From UBA9620 sp965220695 (GTDB lineage Bacteria; Acidobacteriota; Vicinamibacteria; Vicinamibacterales; UBA8438): a stretch of 64,000 nucleotides of DNA. The stretch is taken from positions 1,488,001 through 1,552,000 of the forward strand of contig OZ244838.1 of the NCBI GenBank assembly GCA_965220695.1, read 5' to 3'. Of this stretch, positions 17,026 to 25,997 are shown piece after piece (position 1 is the first letter of the stretch; each line of letters starts with the position of its first letter). Both the position numbers and the translations under genes were made by a program. The notes beneath the pieces are model-generated. The model did not search any database. It saw only the letters and a program-made list of their open reading frames with translations, and had not been told where the DNA came from.

Positions 17026-18057
17026 ATGGCGCCCGACGCCCCCCGTGAGGCCCGTTGGGTTCGTTCAGAGCCGCGTCGAGCGATTCCGGCAGAAGAGGCG
17101 GAGCGCATGGTGCGCCGCGCGTTTCCTCGAGGCCGCATCGTCCACATCCAACCGCTCGCCGGGGGCTTGCGCAACGCGAACTTCAGGCTGACGCTCGATT
17201 CCACCGCCGGACCGATCGTCCTCCGGGTCTACGAGCACGACGCCTCGTTGTGCCAGAAGGAAGCCGACCTGTTGCGCCTGGTCGGCGGGTCGGTACCGGT
17301 GCCGGAGGTCATTCTCGTCGAGCCGGCAGGGGAGGGCCATCGGCCCTTCATGCTACGGCGTTACGTCGAAGGCCCGACCTTTCGCGAGCTGGTCGGAAGC
17401 ACTCGGTCGGAGGAGGTCGCGCAGGCAGCACGCTCGGCGGGCGAAACGCTGGCCGCGATCGGTCTCATCACGTTTGCGAATCCGGGCTGGCTCGCTCCCG
17501 GACCCACGGTCACGGACCCGCTCCTGCAGGGCGCCGATCCGATGCCGCGCTTCGTCGACGAGTGTCTCGCGTCCCGGGTGCTGCAGAGACGGGTCCCGGC
17601 GGAGCTGCTCGAGAAGACGCGGGCGGCGATGTGGTCGCACGCCACCGCGCTCCGCCGGGCGGCCGACGAGACGTCTCTCGTTCACGGCGACATTGGCAGG
17701 CGCAACCTCATCGTCCGGCAACTGGCCGGTCGCTGGGTCGTGGCGGCGGTTCTCGACTGGGAGTTCGCGGTTTCTGGTTCTCCGCTTGCCGACGTCGGAC
17801 ACTTTCTTCGGTGCGAGCGAAGCGGACATCCGGCTGCCGAGCCGCATTTCCGAGCCGGCTATCTGGAGGGCGGTGGCCGGTTGCCGCCGGAGTGGCGCCG
17901 CCTCGCGAAACTCGTCGATCTCGTCGCACTCTGCGAAATGCTGACGCACGACGGGATACCCGACGCGGCCGGCGCTGAGCTGGTGGAGCTGATCCGCGCG
18001 ACCGTTGACGATCCGGGTCGCGGCGATCACTCCCACAGAGCCGCGAGAATGTCCTGA
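17026..18057 (+). CDS. aminoglycoside phosphotransferase (APH)-fold kinase
   Basis: A 343-residue protein from ATG 17026, preceded by GGACAGGAGAG. It has the small-molecule kinase fold: LAGGLRNANFRL as nucleotide-binding loop near residue 45, the catalytic loop LVHGDIGRRNLIV (H220, D222, N227) and the metal-binding VLDWEFA (D244). The family includes antibiotic, choline and homoserine (ThrB type II) kinases, and the sequence does not decide among these. Because the thr operon lacks thrB, a homoserine kinase role is one possibility, but nothing in the immediate context (divergent from lptFG, before a dif-like site) supports it directly. Confidence 0.75.
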   Translation: MAPDAPREARWVRSEPRRAIPAEEAERMVRRAFPRGRIVHIQPLAGGLRNANFRLTLDSTAGPIVLRVYEHDASLCQKEADLLRLVGGSVPVPEVILVEPAGEGHRPFMLRRYVEGPTFRELVGSTRSEEVAQAARSAGETLAAIGLITFANPGWLAPGPTVTDPLLQGADPMPRFVDECLASRVLQRRVPAELLEKTRAAMWSHATALRRAADETSLVHGDIGRRNLIVRQLAGRWVVAAVLDWEFAVSGSPLADVGHFLRCERSGHPAAEPHFRAGYLEGGGRLPPEWRRLAKLVDLVALCEMLTHDGIPDAAGAELVELIRATVDDPGRGDHSHRAARMS

Positions 18058-18206
18058 CCGGCCCTCGGGGTCCTGGGCGACACTCACCACAGCCCGGACC
18101 GATATCGTGAATCACAGCCTGCGGCGCAGGTCCATCCGGCGTCGGATCCAACGCCATCCAGTCCCGGATCCAGGGAGATCCGGCGCCTCTCGGCGCTGGA
18201 TGTATT

Positions 18207-18234
18207 GGGTCCAATAAGGGGTGTTATGTTAACT
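18207..18234 (+). other. dif: candidate dif (Xer recombination) site
   Basis: The 28-bp stretch divides as 11-6-11: left arm GGGTCCAATAA (18207-18217), centre GGGGTG (18218-18223), right arm TTATGTTAACT (18224-18234). Against the E. coli dif as I recall it, the right (XerD) arm matches 10 of 11 and the left arm 7 of 11. The inner bases AATAA-N6-TTAT are symmetric as Xer binding requires. A separate palindrome TATTGG-GT-CCAATA (18203-18216) overlaps the left edge. The intergenic gap 18058-18337 otherwise holds no gene that I can support. Confidence 0.65.
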
Positions 18235-18337
18235 TACGGATGAATTACGACAGAACCGGCGGGCTTGGCCGTGCCGAGATGCTGATTCCGGCTCGCAGGG
18301 AATCGTGCTCCGCCGCGCGCGCAGACTGGCGCCCAGG

Positions 18338-19162
18338 CTATCCTTCTTCCTGGAGCTCTTCGATGATCTCGGTGAGTGCGGCGATGATCTCGTCGCGCTC
18401 CACCCTTGACTTCCTGAACTTGAGGCTGAGGTTGAAGCTCTTGGCGGGTGGCGCGTATTTGAACGTGAACGCTTTCGGGCGCCCCGGCTTCGGTCTGCCG
18501 GTCGCTGACCGCACTTGCGCTCGCGTGGTCGTTCCCGGGTTTCTTGCGAGTTGTTCGACGAGGGAGATCATTTTCGGTGCAGTACCCTGCCTAACCACCT
18601 GTAGCAGCAATGATTTGGAGGAAATGTCGGCCAGCCGACACAAATTCCTGACATCATCGGGCATCGTCGCGAGATTGAGCGACTCTGTGACGGATGTCCG
18701 TGATTTTCCGAGGCGGCGGGCAAGATCTTCGTGGGTCAGGCCGTGCTCCCGTACCAGGGTCTGAAGCGCTTCAGCTTCTTCGAACGGGCTCAGGTCCTTC
18801 CGCTGGAGATTCTCGATGAGCGCGATCTCGACGAGTTCGACGTCGTCGGTATCGCGGATGATGGCAGGGATTTCACGCAGCCCGAGTTGAACTGCGGCCT
18901 GGTATCGGCGTTCGCCGGCCACGATCTGGAACCGCCCTCGCCGCTGGCGAACGACCAGCGGCTCGATGATGCCCTTCTCGGTAATCGACGCCATCAACTC
19001 GGCGAGGTCGCCCATGACTTGACGCGGTTGGTCGGGGTTTGGATCGACCTGGTCGATTGGAAGGACGCGCCCGATAGGCGTGCCGGAGGATGCGGCCAGC
19101 GCGGCGACGTAGTGTTCGTCGTGACGCATGGTGACGGATCGAGGCAGCCCTCGCTTAGACAC
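18338..19162 (-). CDS. parB: ParB/Spo0J-family partition protein
   Basis: 274 residues from GTG 19162, which overlaps the parA stop and has GGAGG upstream. The ParB nuclease-like CTP-binding domain is seen as IDQVDPNPDQPRQ, GIIEPLVVRQ and IVAGERRYQAA, followed by ENLQRKDLSPFEEAEALQ. The helix-turn-helix region is LTHEDLARRLGKSRTSVTESL. The C-terminal third is basic (RPKPGRPKAFTFKYAPPAKSF) and ends in an acidic helix that could dimerise. It would load on parS sites and work with ParA in chromosome segregation. I saw no canonical parS palindrome nearby. Its 3' end is only about 100 bp from the dif-like site, an odd place for an origin-type parAB. Confidence 0.92.
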   Translation of the reverse strand: MSKRGLPRSVTMRHDEHYVAALAASSGTPIGRVLPIDQVDPNPDQPRQVMGDLAELMASITEKGIIEPLVVRQRRGRFQIVAGERRYQAAVQLGLREIPAIIRDTDDVELVEIALIENLQRKDLSPFEEAEALQTLVREHGLTHEDLARRLGKSRTSVTESLNLATMPDDVRNLCRLADISSKSLLLQVVRQGTAPKMISLVEQLARNPGTTTRAQVRSATGRPKPGRPKAFTFKYAPPAKSFNLSLKFRKSRVERDEIIAALTEIIEELQEEG

Positions 19163-19913
19163 GGTCCAATACCTCCTGACACAGCCGGTAATAGTCTGCC
19201 GCGCCAGTGGAATTCGGTGCAAACGAAAAGATCGATTCCCGATACGCCGGACTCTCTTCGAGCCGCACGTTTTTCGAAATGATCGTCTTGAAGACCTTCG
19301 TTCCGAAGACCTTGATGATCTGGTTTTGAATGTCTCGTCCGAGCGAGGTGCGGCGATCGTGCATCGTGATGAGCACGCCCAACATGACCAGCTGAGGGTT
19401 CGCTCTGGATCTGACCTTCTCCATCGTCTCGAGCAGGTCGTCCGTGCCCTCGAGTGCGAAATAGGAGGACTGAATCGGGATGAGCAGATGCGTCGCGGCG
19501 ATCAGCGCGTTCACGGTCAACAACCCCAATGTCGGTGGACAGTCGATCACCACGCACTGGTACTCCGTGGCGAGCGGCGCCAGAAGGTCCTTCAAACGGA
19601 AATGGGCGTCCAGCTCGCCGACCAGTCTGGCTTCCAGTTTCGCCAACGAGATGCGGGCCGGCGCGATCGCCAGATTCTCCTGCCGGTCTGCAGGAACGAT
19701 GACGTCGGAGAGCGTGCAGTCAGCCTTCAGGAACGCGTCGTAGACCGATGCGCCGAGGTGATCGCGATCGATGCATGACAGCGTGCTGTTTGCCTGCGGG
19801 TCAAGGTCGATGAGCAGGGTCTGTTGGCCGCGCATTGACAGCGCCGCCGCCAGATTGATGGCCGTCGTCGTCTTCCCCACTCCGCCCTTCTGGTTGGCGA
19901 TGGCGACGATCAT
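19155..19913 (-). CDS. parA: ParA/Soj-family partition ATPase
   Basis: 252 residues from ATG 19913; a longer frame from 19994 adds 27 residues before the typical MIVAIANQKGGVGKTTT start. The deviant Walker A KGGVGKT is at residues 9-15, Walker A' LIDLDPQANST near 39-49 and Walker B VVIDCPPTLG near 115-125. This is the Soj-type (small, no N-terminal DNA-binding domain) ATPase of chromosomal partition systems. Four-nt-scale overlap with parB shows translational coupling. A weak promoter lies upstream at 20004-20032. Confidence 0.93.
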   Translation of the reverse strand: MIVAIANQKGGVGKTTTAINLAAALSMRGQQTLLIDLDPQANSTLSCIDRDHLGASVYDAFLKADCTLSDVIVPADRQENLAIAPARISLAKLEARLVGELDAHFRLKDLLAPLATEYQCVVIDCPPTLGLLTVNALIAATHLLIPIQSSYFALEGTDDLLETMEKVRSRANPQLVMLGVLITMHDRRTSLGRDIQNQIIKVFGTKVFKTIISKNVRLEESPAYRESIFSFAPNSTGAADYYRLCQEVLDRV

Positions 19914-20003
19914 CTTGACCCGCACGGACGAGTGCATCCCTTGAGGTGGTGACGCCGAGATGCTGTCATCGCGGTCATCGTGCACCGGATGCACGTCGCG
20001 AAT

Positions 20004-20032
20004 CTGCTACGTTGCGGAGGGTGGATTGACAA
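20004..20032 (-). promoter_or_regulatory. possible parAB promoter
   Basis: On the minus strand TTGTCA (20032-20027), a 17-bp spacer and TAGCAG (20009-20004). The -10 match is weak, so this is a tentative call. Confidence 0.3.
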
Positions 20033-20054
20033 GACGCCTCGGCGCGCCGGCGCG

Positions 20055-20540
20055 TTACATCTTATATTTGCCGAGTTGATCCGGATCGAGGTTCTCGAGC
20101 CACTTCTGAAGGCGCTCAGCGTCGCCCTTGTCCGTTGAGATGTCCAACGATTTCGCATTGTCGATGACCGTGTGCTCGGCATAAATGGGCGCACTGACCC
20201 GCAGCGCGAGTGCGATCGCGTCACTGGGTCGGGCGTCGATGACCACCGGTTCGCCGCCGACGAGCAGGTGAATCATGGCGTAGAAGGTGTTGTCCTTCAG
20301 GTCGTTGACGACGACCTTCTGCACATTGCCGTTGAGGTCGCGAATCACGTTGCATAGCAGGTCGTGGGTCATCGGTCTCGGTGTCGCCACGTTCTCGACC
20401 TGCAATGCGATGGCGTTCGCTTCGAAGATTCCCACCCAGATGGGAAGCACACGCTGCCCGTCGACGTCATGGAGCAGGACGATCGGCATGTTCGTGATCG
20501 GATCGACCATCAGACCCTTGATGGACATTTCGACTTGCAT
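20055..20540 (-). CDS. bifunctional nuclease family protein (DUF151)
   Basis: 161 residues from ATG 20540, with GAGAGGATC upstream. Family features are MSIKGLMVDPITNMPIVLLHDVDGQRVLPIWVGIFEANAIA, RPMTHDLL near residue 55 and the signature VVIDARPSDAIALALRVSAPIYAEHTVID. Members are small acidic proteins first described as bifunctional nucleases in plants and frequent in bacteria; some have RNase/DNase activity. The physiological role in bacteria is not well settled. It sits between miaB and parA on the same strand. Confidence 0.88.
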   Translation of the reverse strand: MQVEMSIKGLMVDPITNMPIVLLHDVDGQRVLPIWVGIFEANAIALQVENVATPRPMTHDLLCNVIRDLNGNVQKVVVNDLKDNTFYAMIHLLVGGEPVVIDARPSDAIALALRVSAPIYAEHTVIDNAKSLDISTDKGDAERLQKWLENLDPDQLGKYKM

Positions 20541-20606
20541 CAATGATCCTCTCTGCGGGGTATGGCCAAGTATCACCCAAACGGGCGTCCCGCGGCAAAC
20601 GTCGGT

Positions 20607-21941
20607 TCACGCAATCGGTGATGCGGCGTGCACGAGCCGGCCACGGAGACTGAACGGACCACTGGCTGTGATGGTCACTGTCACCAACTGCCCAAGCAAG
20701 TCCGGCGGCGCCTCCAGATTGACGACTGTGTTTTCCGTCGTGCGTCCGGCCAGCTCGGACTGTCGGCGGCGGCTGGTGCTGTCCACCAGCACCTCGACCT
20801 CGGCGCCGATACGCTGGCGGTGAATGTCGGTCTGAATCGACTTCTGCAGGTCCTGGAGCGCTACGATTCGCCGAGTCTTCTCTGCCGCGGGGACATCGTC
20901 AGCGAGCCGCTTCGATGCAAGCGTATTGGGGCGTTCGGAGTACTTGAACGAGAACATGCTGTGATAGCCGACGGATCGAGTCAGGCTGAGCGTGTCCTCG
21001 AAGTCCTGATCGGTCTCGCCGGGGAACCCGACGATCATATCGGTCGACAGGGCGATGTCGGGCATGGCGGCCCGCAGGCGATCAACGAGCCGCAAGTAGT
21101 CGTCGCGTGTGTGCCGACGGCGCATGCGTGACAGCACACGGGTTGCTCCTGACTGTACCGGCAGGTGGAGATGACGGCAGACTTTCGGGAGGGTCTGCAT
21201 GGCTGTAATCATTCTGCCGCTGACATGTCGCGGGTGCGGACTGGCGAATCGAATGCGGTCGACGCCGGGGACGGCATGCACCAGACGCAGGAGTTCGGCA
21301 AAATCGCAGTCTGGACGATCCGGTGCGATGTAGTGATTGACGATCTGCCCGAGCAGATGCACTTCGCGGTGACCTTGCGCCGCGGCTAACCGCACTTCAT
21401 CGACGATTTCCGCCGACGCGCGCATGCGCTCGTGGCCGCGGGTATACGGAACCACGCAGAACGCACAAAAGTCGTTGCATCCTTCGATAATCGTGACAGA
21501 GGCCTTCACGGGGTCTGAGCGCCGCGTGATTCCGAACGGGAACGACACGTTGTCGTACGGGTTGACGTCTACCCGCGCGGACCGGCTCTGGTCGAGTTGA
21601 TCCACCATCTGCGGCAGTCGTGCGAGCGCCTGGGTGCCGACAACGAGATCGACGCGCCGGCCGCGATGAAGGAGCGCGCTCCCCTCCTGCTGCGCCACAC
21701 ATCCGGTGACCGCCACGATCGGACGCTTGCCCGTCGCACCCTCCGGTACCTGCCCAAGCTCGGTGTAGAGACGTTCCTCGGCCCGCTCGCGCACGCTGCA
21801 CGTGTTGATTACCACGAGATCTGCCTCGGATGGCGCCGCGGCGGATTCGTAACCGGCCTGGTCGAGCAGACCAGCCAGACGCTCGGAGTCGTGCACGTTC
21901 ATCTGGCAGCCGAACGTCTCGATGTAGTACTTCCTGGGCAC
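20607..21941 (-). CDS. miaB: tRNA-2-methylthio-N6-dimethylallyladenosine synthase MiaB
   Basis: A 444-residue radical-SAM methylthiotransferase modifying A37 of tRNAs. The N-terminal UPF0004 domain supplies the first cluster cysteines (C12, C48, C81; motifs FGCQMN, NTCSVRE, VTGCVAQ). The radical-SAM motif CNDFCAFC gives C155, C159 and C162. A C-terminal TRAM domain follows near 375-444. The motif set and length fit MiaB rather than RimO or MtaB. No miaA is next to it. recN lies 43 bp upstream on the same strand. Confidence 0.95.
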   Translation of the reverse strand: MPRKYYIETFGCQMNVHDSERLAGLLDQAGYESAAAPSEADLVVINTCSVRERAEERLYTELGQVPEGATGKRPIVAVTGCVAQQEGSALLHRGRRVDLVVGTQALARLPQMVDQLDQSRSARVDVNPYDNVSFPFGITRRSDPVKASVTIIEGCNDFCAFCVVPYTRGHERMRASAEIVDEVRLAAAQGHREVHLLGQIVNHYIAPDRPDCDFAELLRLVHAVPGVDRIRFASPHPRHVSGRMITAMQTLPKVCRHLHLPVQSGATRVLSRMRRRHTRDDYLRLVDRLRAAMPDIALSTDMIVGFPGETDQDFEDTLSLTRSVGYHSMFSFKYSERPNTLASKRLADDVPAAEKTRRIVALQDLQKSIQTDIHRQRIGAEVEVLVDSTSRRRQSELAGRTTENTVVNLEAPPDLLGQLVTVTITASGPFSLRGRLVHAASPIA

Positions 21942-21984
21942 GCGGAATGCTTCCTTCCAGACTGTGTTCGTTTTCGCTTTTTGT

Positions 21985-23607
21985 TCACTCGTTCAACAGT
22001 TCCCGCGCGGTCTGTAGCACAGTATCCGATACGCGGGCTCCGGTCATCATCCGCGCGATTTCCACCGCGCGGGATTCTGAATCCAGATGCACCACCGTCG
22101 TCGTTGTGCGGCCGTCGAGCACCGCCTTGCTGACCCGGTAGTGACTCGTGCCGTAGCCGGCGATCTGGGGCAGATGTGTCACGCAGAGAATCTGATAGTC
22201 GGCGGCCAGCGCCCGCAGCTTGGCGCCGACCCGGGCGGCCGCCTCACCGCCGATGCCGGCATCCACTTCATCGAAGACCAGCGTCTTCCCCGGTCCGTCG
22301 ACCGAGGTAATCGTTCTGAGCGCGAGCATCAACCGCGACAGTTCGCCGCCCGAGGCGATTCGCGCCAGCGGCTTCGGCGCTTCACCGGGGTTGGCCGAAA
22401 AGAAGAACTCGGCGCGGTCGATACCCCGATCGGTCCAGCCGGTGTCATCGGCGGCCGGGTCCGCAAACCGGACCGCAAATCGAGTCTGCGCCATGGCCAG
22501 ATCGGCAACACTGCGCTCGAGCGTATCGGCCAGCGCCCCGGCGTGTGCGCGTCGTGCCGCGGACAGCGACCTGGCGGCCCTCAGGTAGGCCTCGGCCGTT
22601 GCGGTCACGCGGGCAGCCAGCATCGCGGCCTGCTCTGCCCCGCTGCCGATCGCGCCTGACTCGCGGCGCAGCTCTTCCCGGCGAGCAAGCACGTCGTCCA
22701 GCGAAGGGCCGTATCGCCGTTTCAGCCGGTCCAGTGTGGCAAGCCGGTCTTCTACCTGCTGCAGTCGCTCGGGCGAGGCATCGATGCCGCTCGCGTGCGC
22801 ACGAAGGGCGAAGGCAAGATCCTGAAGCTGTGAGACCACCGTGTCCTTCGCCTCCAGATAGGGAGCGAAGGTCTGATCGAGCGTAGCCAGCTCGGCAACC
22901 CGCTTCCACACGCGATCGAGCGTATCGAGCGCGGCTCCGTCACCGTCATAGAGTTCCGCGATGCTGTGCGCCGCGAGCCGATGCACCCGGTCGGCATTGG
23001 CCAGAATCTTCTGCTCCGCTTCCAGGGCGGCGTCTTCCTGCGCCACCAGCTCGGCATCATCGAGCTCGCGCAACTCAAATGCGACCAGATCGGCGCGTTC
23101 GGCGCGCTCGGCGGCCTGCCCGCGCGCCCGATCGAGCGCCGCCACCGCGTGGCGCCATGCGGTATGGGTATCGCGCACCGTCATTCGCTGGTCGCCAAGA
23201 CCGGCGAATCGGTCGAGCAGTTCAAGGTGGCTGTCCGGGTCGAGCAACGCCTGATGACCGTGCTGCCCGTGGAGATCCATCAAGCGAACTCCCAGGCCGC
23301 GGAGCACATTCGACGACACGAGTCGATCGTCGACGAATGCCCGGCTGCGTCCCTGGGCGGATATCTCTCGGCGCACGACCTGTTCAGCGCCGTCCGCGCC
23401 CTCGATGACAGCCTCGACAACAGCCTTGGCTGCGCCGGTCCGGACCAGTTCGGCCGACGTACGCCCCCCACGCAAAAGCCCCAGGGCGCCGATGACGATG
23501 GACTTGCCTGCCCCGGTTTCACCGGTCAGCACGTTCAGACCAGTCTCGAGTTCGATTTCGAGGGTGTCGATGACGGCCAGATCGCGGATGCTGAGGAAGC
23601 GAATCAT
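21985..23607 (-). CDS. recN: DNA repair protein RecN
   Basis: A 540-residue SMC-like ATPase for double-strand break repair. ATG 23607 starts the conserved MIRFLSIRDLAVIDTLEIE; a longer frame to 23694 adds 29 unrelated residues. Walker A GETGAGKS lies near residue 28-35, a long alanine/arginine/glutamate-rich coiled-coil region spans about 150-360, and the C-terminal ABC signature region FSANPGEAPKPLARIASGGELSRLMLAL with Walker B LVFDEVDAGIGG is intact. Length is typical. It is divergent from the tol operon, whose promoter lies in the same gap. Confidence 0.95.
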   Translation of the reverse strand: MIRFLSIRDLAVIDTLEIELETGLNVLTGETGAGKSIVIGALGLLRGGRTSAELVRTGAAKAVVEAVIEGADGAEQVVRREISAQGRSRAFVDDRLVSSNVLRGLGVRLMDLHGQHGHQALLDPDSHLELLDRFAGLGDQRMTVRDTHTAWRHAVAALDRARGQAAERAERADLVAFELRELDDAELVAQEDAALEAEQKILANADRVHRLAAHSIAELYDGDGAALDTLDRVWKRVAELATLDQTFAPYLEAKDTVVSQLQDLAFALRAHASGIDASPERLQQVEDRLATLDRLKRRYGPSLDDVLARREELRRESGAIGSGAEQAAMLAARVTATAEAYLRAARSLSAARRAHAGALADTLERSVADLAMAQTRFAVRFADPAADDTGWTDRGIDRAEFFFSANPGEAPKPLARIASGGELSRLMLALRTITSVDGPGKTLVFDEVDAGIGGEAAARVGAKLRALAADYQILCVTHLPQIAGYGTSHYRVSKAVLDGRTTTTVVHLDSESRAVEIARMMTGARVSDTVLQTARELLNE

Positions 23608-23723
23608 GGGCCGGCGCGGCCAATCGGCCCGGTCGAGACCCTGGTGGACGGCCAGCGTGGCGCGGCAGGCTGTGAACCCGCCAAATCGGTGCATCGCCGA
23701 CGCTGAGCCATCGTATCATACGT

Positions 23724-23752
23724 TTGACAGCCCATCTGGGGCGTGTTAGCCT
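23724..23752 (+). promoter_or_regulatory. sigma-70 type promoter of the tol-pal operon
   Basis: TTGACA (23724-23729), a 17-bp spacer and TAGCCT (23747-23752). The predicted start near 23759 excludes the upstream TTG at 23743 as tolQ start and favours GTG 23803. Confidence 0.65.
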
Positions 23753-23802
23753 TCCCGGTCGGCGCTTTCCCAGCGGCGCGCTTCGTAGTCAACGGAGGGC
23801 TC

Positions 23803-24564
23803 GTGTGTACCCTTGTTTACTACGCCATCGCCTTGCAGGTACAGGCGGTTGGCGCGTCGGAGACTGGTGCGGGCGGCGGCGCCATGGAGTGGATCGCGCG
23901 CTCGACACCCCTGAACAAGTTCGTCCTCCTCATCCTCGTTTTCGCCTCCGTCTCCTCGTGGGCTGTCGCGCTCCATAAGATATGGCAGTTCCGGCGGCTG
24001 GAGCGGCAGACGTCCAGCTTTCTGAACGTGTTCAGGCGCAGCAAGAAGTTCTCCGAGGTGCAGTCCGTCTGCCAATCGCTCACCCATAGTCCATTGGCTG
24101 GGGTGTTTCAGGCCGGCTACGCAGAGTTGAACGCGCAACTCCGTCAAGGCGACGGCGGAGAAACGGGCCGGCCGCGGCCGGGCGCGGCACGTCCAACACT
24201 CAAGAGCTTCGAAGCGCTCGATCGCGCGTTGCTCAGGGCGTCGTCGGTCGAAGCCAACAGGCTTGAGCATCGCGTGCACCTGCTGGCCACCACGGCCAGC
24301 ATCACACCGTTCATCGGTCTGTTCGGCACGGTGATGGGCATCGTCAGGTCGTTTCAGGAAATCAGCGTGACAGGTGCGACCAACCTGGCAGTGGTGGCGC
24401 CCGGTATCGGGGAGGCGCTTATCGCGACCGCGGCGGGTCTGGCCGCCGCGATTCCTGCGGTGTTTTTCTACAACCACCTGACCAACAAGGTGAGACTGTA
24501 TCTTTCGACCATGGAGGACTTTTCGCTGGAGTTCCTCAACATCGCCGAACGGAACTTCACGTAG
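23803..24564 (+). CDS. tolQ: TolQ/ExbB-family proton channel protein
   Basis: About 253 residues. GTG 23803 is preferred because GGAGGG lies a few bases upstream and the promoter start is near 23759; ATG 23884 is another possible start. Three membrane helices are seen: about 28-50 (STPLNKFVLLILVFASVSSWA), then TASITPFIGLFGTVMGIVRSF and GIGEALIATAAGLAAAIPAVFFYN, the two helices carrying the conserved Thr and small residues of the proton path. With TolR it forms the inner-membrane motor that energises TolA/TonB. First gene of the tol-pal operon. The cytoplasmic loop has a Gly/Pro/Arg-rich insert (GDGGETGRPRPGAARP). Confidence 0.92.
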   Translation: MCTLVYYAIALQVQAVGASETGAGGGAMEWIARSTPLNKFVLLILVFASVSSWAVALHKIWQFRRLERQTSSFLNVFRRSKKFSEVQSVCQSLTHSPLAGVFQAGYAELNAQLRQGDGGETGRPRPGAARPTLKSFEALDRALLRASSVEANRLEHRVHLLATTASITPFIGLFGTVMGIVRSFQEISVTGATNLAVVAPGIGEALIATAAGLAAAIPAVFFYNHLTNKVRLYLSTMEDFSLEFLNIAERNFT

Positions 24565-24738
24565 CGTCCGTGGTGGATCCTGGCGTTGCGGCGCGGTTCA
24601 GCGCGGCAATGCTGCGTGCGGCGAGGAGAAGGCGTGCCACGGTAGCATACGATCGATGCACGATGCCCGTCGGTGGGAAGCCGGGCCGAACGAATGCAGC
24701 GGGTTTCGTGCAATCGACTGTCAGGCAAGGACTCGGAT

Positions 24739-25209
24739 ATGCCAAAGATCCCGGGACAGGGTGCGGACGCCGCTCCTCGCGGACGCCGCCGCCGGAGCGT
24801 ACGGCAAAGCGGGACGTCGCTGGCCGAAATCAACGTCATCCCGCTCGTCGACGTGATGCTGGTGCTGTTGATCGTGTTCATGATCGCGGCCCCGTTGATG
24901 CAACACGGGCTGGATGTGAGCCTGCCCGAATCCCGGCGGGCGGACCCGGTCGCAGATGAGCGTCCGGTCGTCACCATCCCGATTTCGTTTCTAACGGATC
25001 AGATCGTGCAGGTCGGCGATGATTCCGTGCGTGTCGAGGTATTGGCCGAGCATATCCGACAAGAGCTGATCGAGCGGACGGACAAGAACGTCTTTGTGCG
25101 CGGAGACCGGGACATCACGTATCAGAATCTGGCGACCGTATTCGACGAGCTGAAAGAGGGCGGAGTCGCCGACATCCTTCTCGTCATGGACTTCGCGACC
25201 GAGCTCTGA
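24739..25209 (+). CDS. tolR: TolR/ExbD-family protein
   Basis: 156 residues from ATG 24739, with AAGG eight bases upstream. A basic cytoplasmic leader (RGRRRRSVRQSG) is followed by the single membrane helix INVIPLVDVMLVLLIVFMIAAPLM, which carries the proton-carrying Asp (PLVDV). The periplasmic domain ends in VFDELKEGGVADILLVMDFATEL, typical of the family. It works with TolQ as motor stator. The 174-bp gap before it, after tolQ, holds no other gene. It overlaps the next gene by one base (TGATG). Confidence 0.93.
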   Translation: MPKIPGQGADAAPRGRRRRSVRQSGTSLAEINVIPLVDVMLVLLIVFMIAAPLMQHGLDVSLPESRRADPVADERPVVTIPISFLTDQIVQVGDDSVRVEVLAEHIRQELIERTDKNVFVRGDRDITYQNLATVFDELKEGGVADILLVMDFATEL

Positions 25210-25997
25210 TGAACTCGACCACCGACATCCTCCGCGCGCGCGCCGCCCTCGATGACGGTCTGGGCCGGACCTATGCGATATCGGCGGCGGCGCATGGCGC
25301 GTTCGTCGCGCTGATGTTCGTGTTTCCGTCCGGCCTCCTGACCAGCGGTGAAACCGAGGTCATGGCCAACGTGATGTCCATCAGTCTCGGGGGGCCGGCC
25401 GGAGCGAGCCAGGGCGGCCAGACCGCCCTCGCCGCACAGCCGGTGCAGGAGGTTCTGCCAATCGAAGAAGCCAACCAGGATCAATGGGTGCAGCCGCCGG
25501 CGCCCGCGCCGCCGGAGGAGATCGTTCCCACCCCCGACGCCCGCCGCCGGCCGGAGCGTGATCTGCCGATTGAATCGGCGCCGGAGGAATCGCGCGGCCG
25601 GACCCCGACCCGCGGGCCGGAATTGCGGGAGGGCTCGGCGCTGGCCGACACCGGCGCGCGCGGCGCCGGGGCGGGACTGTCCGCTGGCGGTCTGGGTTCT
25701 GGAGGATATCTTGAAGTGGGCGACTTCTGCTGTCCCGAATATCTGGACGTCATGCTTCAGGTCATCCAGGGGCGCTGGAACAATCGGCAGGAGTTCACCG
25801 GCGCGGTGATGATGAAGTTCACCATTCAGCGCGACGGGCTGATTACCGACATCGTGCAAGAGACGGACAGCGGATATCTGGCGCTTAATCAGAGCGCCGA
25901 GCGCGCACTGCGTCTGGTCGGGAAGCTGCCGCCCCTGCCGAGCCGTTTTTCGGAAGATCAACTGATCGTGCACCTCAACTTCGAGTACCAACGATGA
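25209..25997 (+). CDS. TonB/TolA-like periplasm-spanning protein
   Basis: 262 residues. A short cytoplasmic start is followed by one membrane helix near residues 22-45 (SAAAHGAFVALMFVFPSGLL), then a proline/alanine/glutamate-rich spacer (about 80-135) and a glycine-rich stretch (GARGAGAGLSAGGLGSGG). The C-terminal about 85 residues look like a TonB/TolA C-terminal domain (VIQGRWNNRQEFTGAVMMKFTIQRDG, LNQSAERALRLVGKLPPLP). Position between tolR and tolB points to the TolA role: linking the TolQR motor to Pal/TolB at the outer membrane. An odd Cys pair (FCCPEY) lies just before the domain. Confidence 0.85.
   Translation: MNSTTDILRARAALDDGLGRTYAISAAAHGAFVALMFVFPSGLLTSGETEVMANVMSISLGGPAGASQGGQTALAAQPVQEVLPIEEANQDQWVQPPAPAPPEEIVPTPDARRRPERDLPIESAPEESRGRTPTRGPELREGSALADTGARGAGAGLSAGGLGSGGYLEVGDFCCPEYLDVMLQVIQGRWNNRQEFTGAVMMKFTIQRDGLITDIVQETDSGYLALNQSAERALRLVGKLPPLPSRFSEDQLIVHLNFEYQR

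Noticed and set aside
18338..20054. Canonical parS palindrome near parAB
   Set aside because: I found no TGTTTCACGTGAAACA-like sequence in this stretch, so I do not call an origin-proximal parS cluster.
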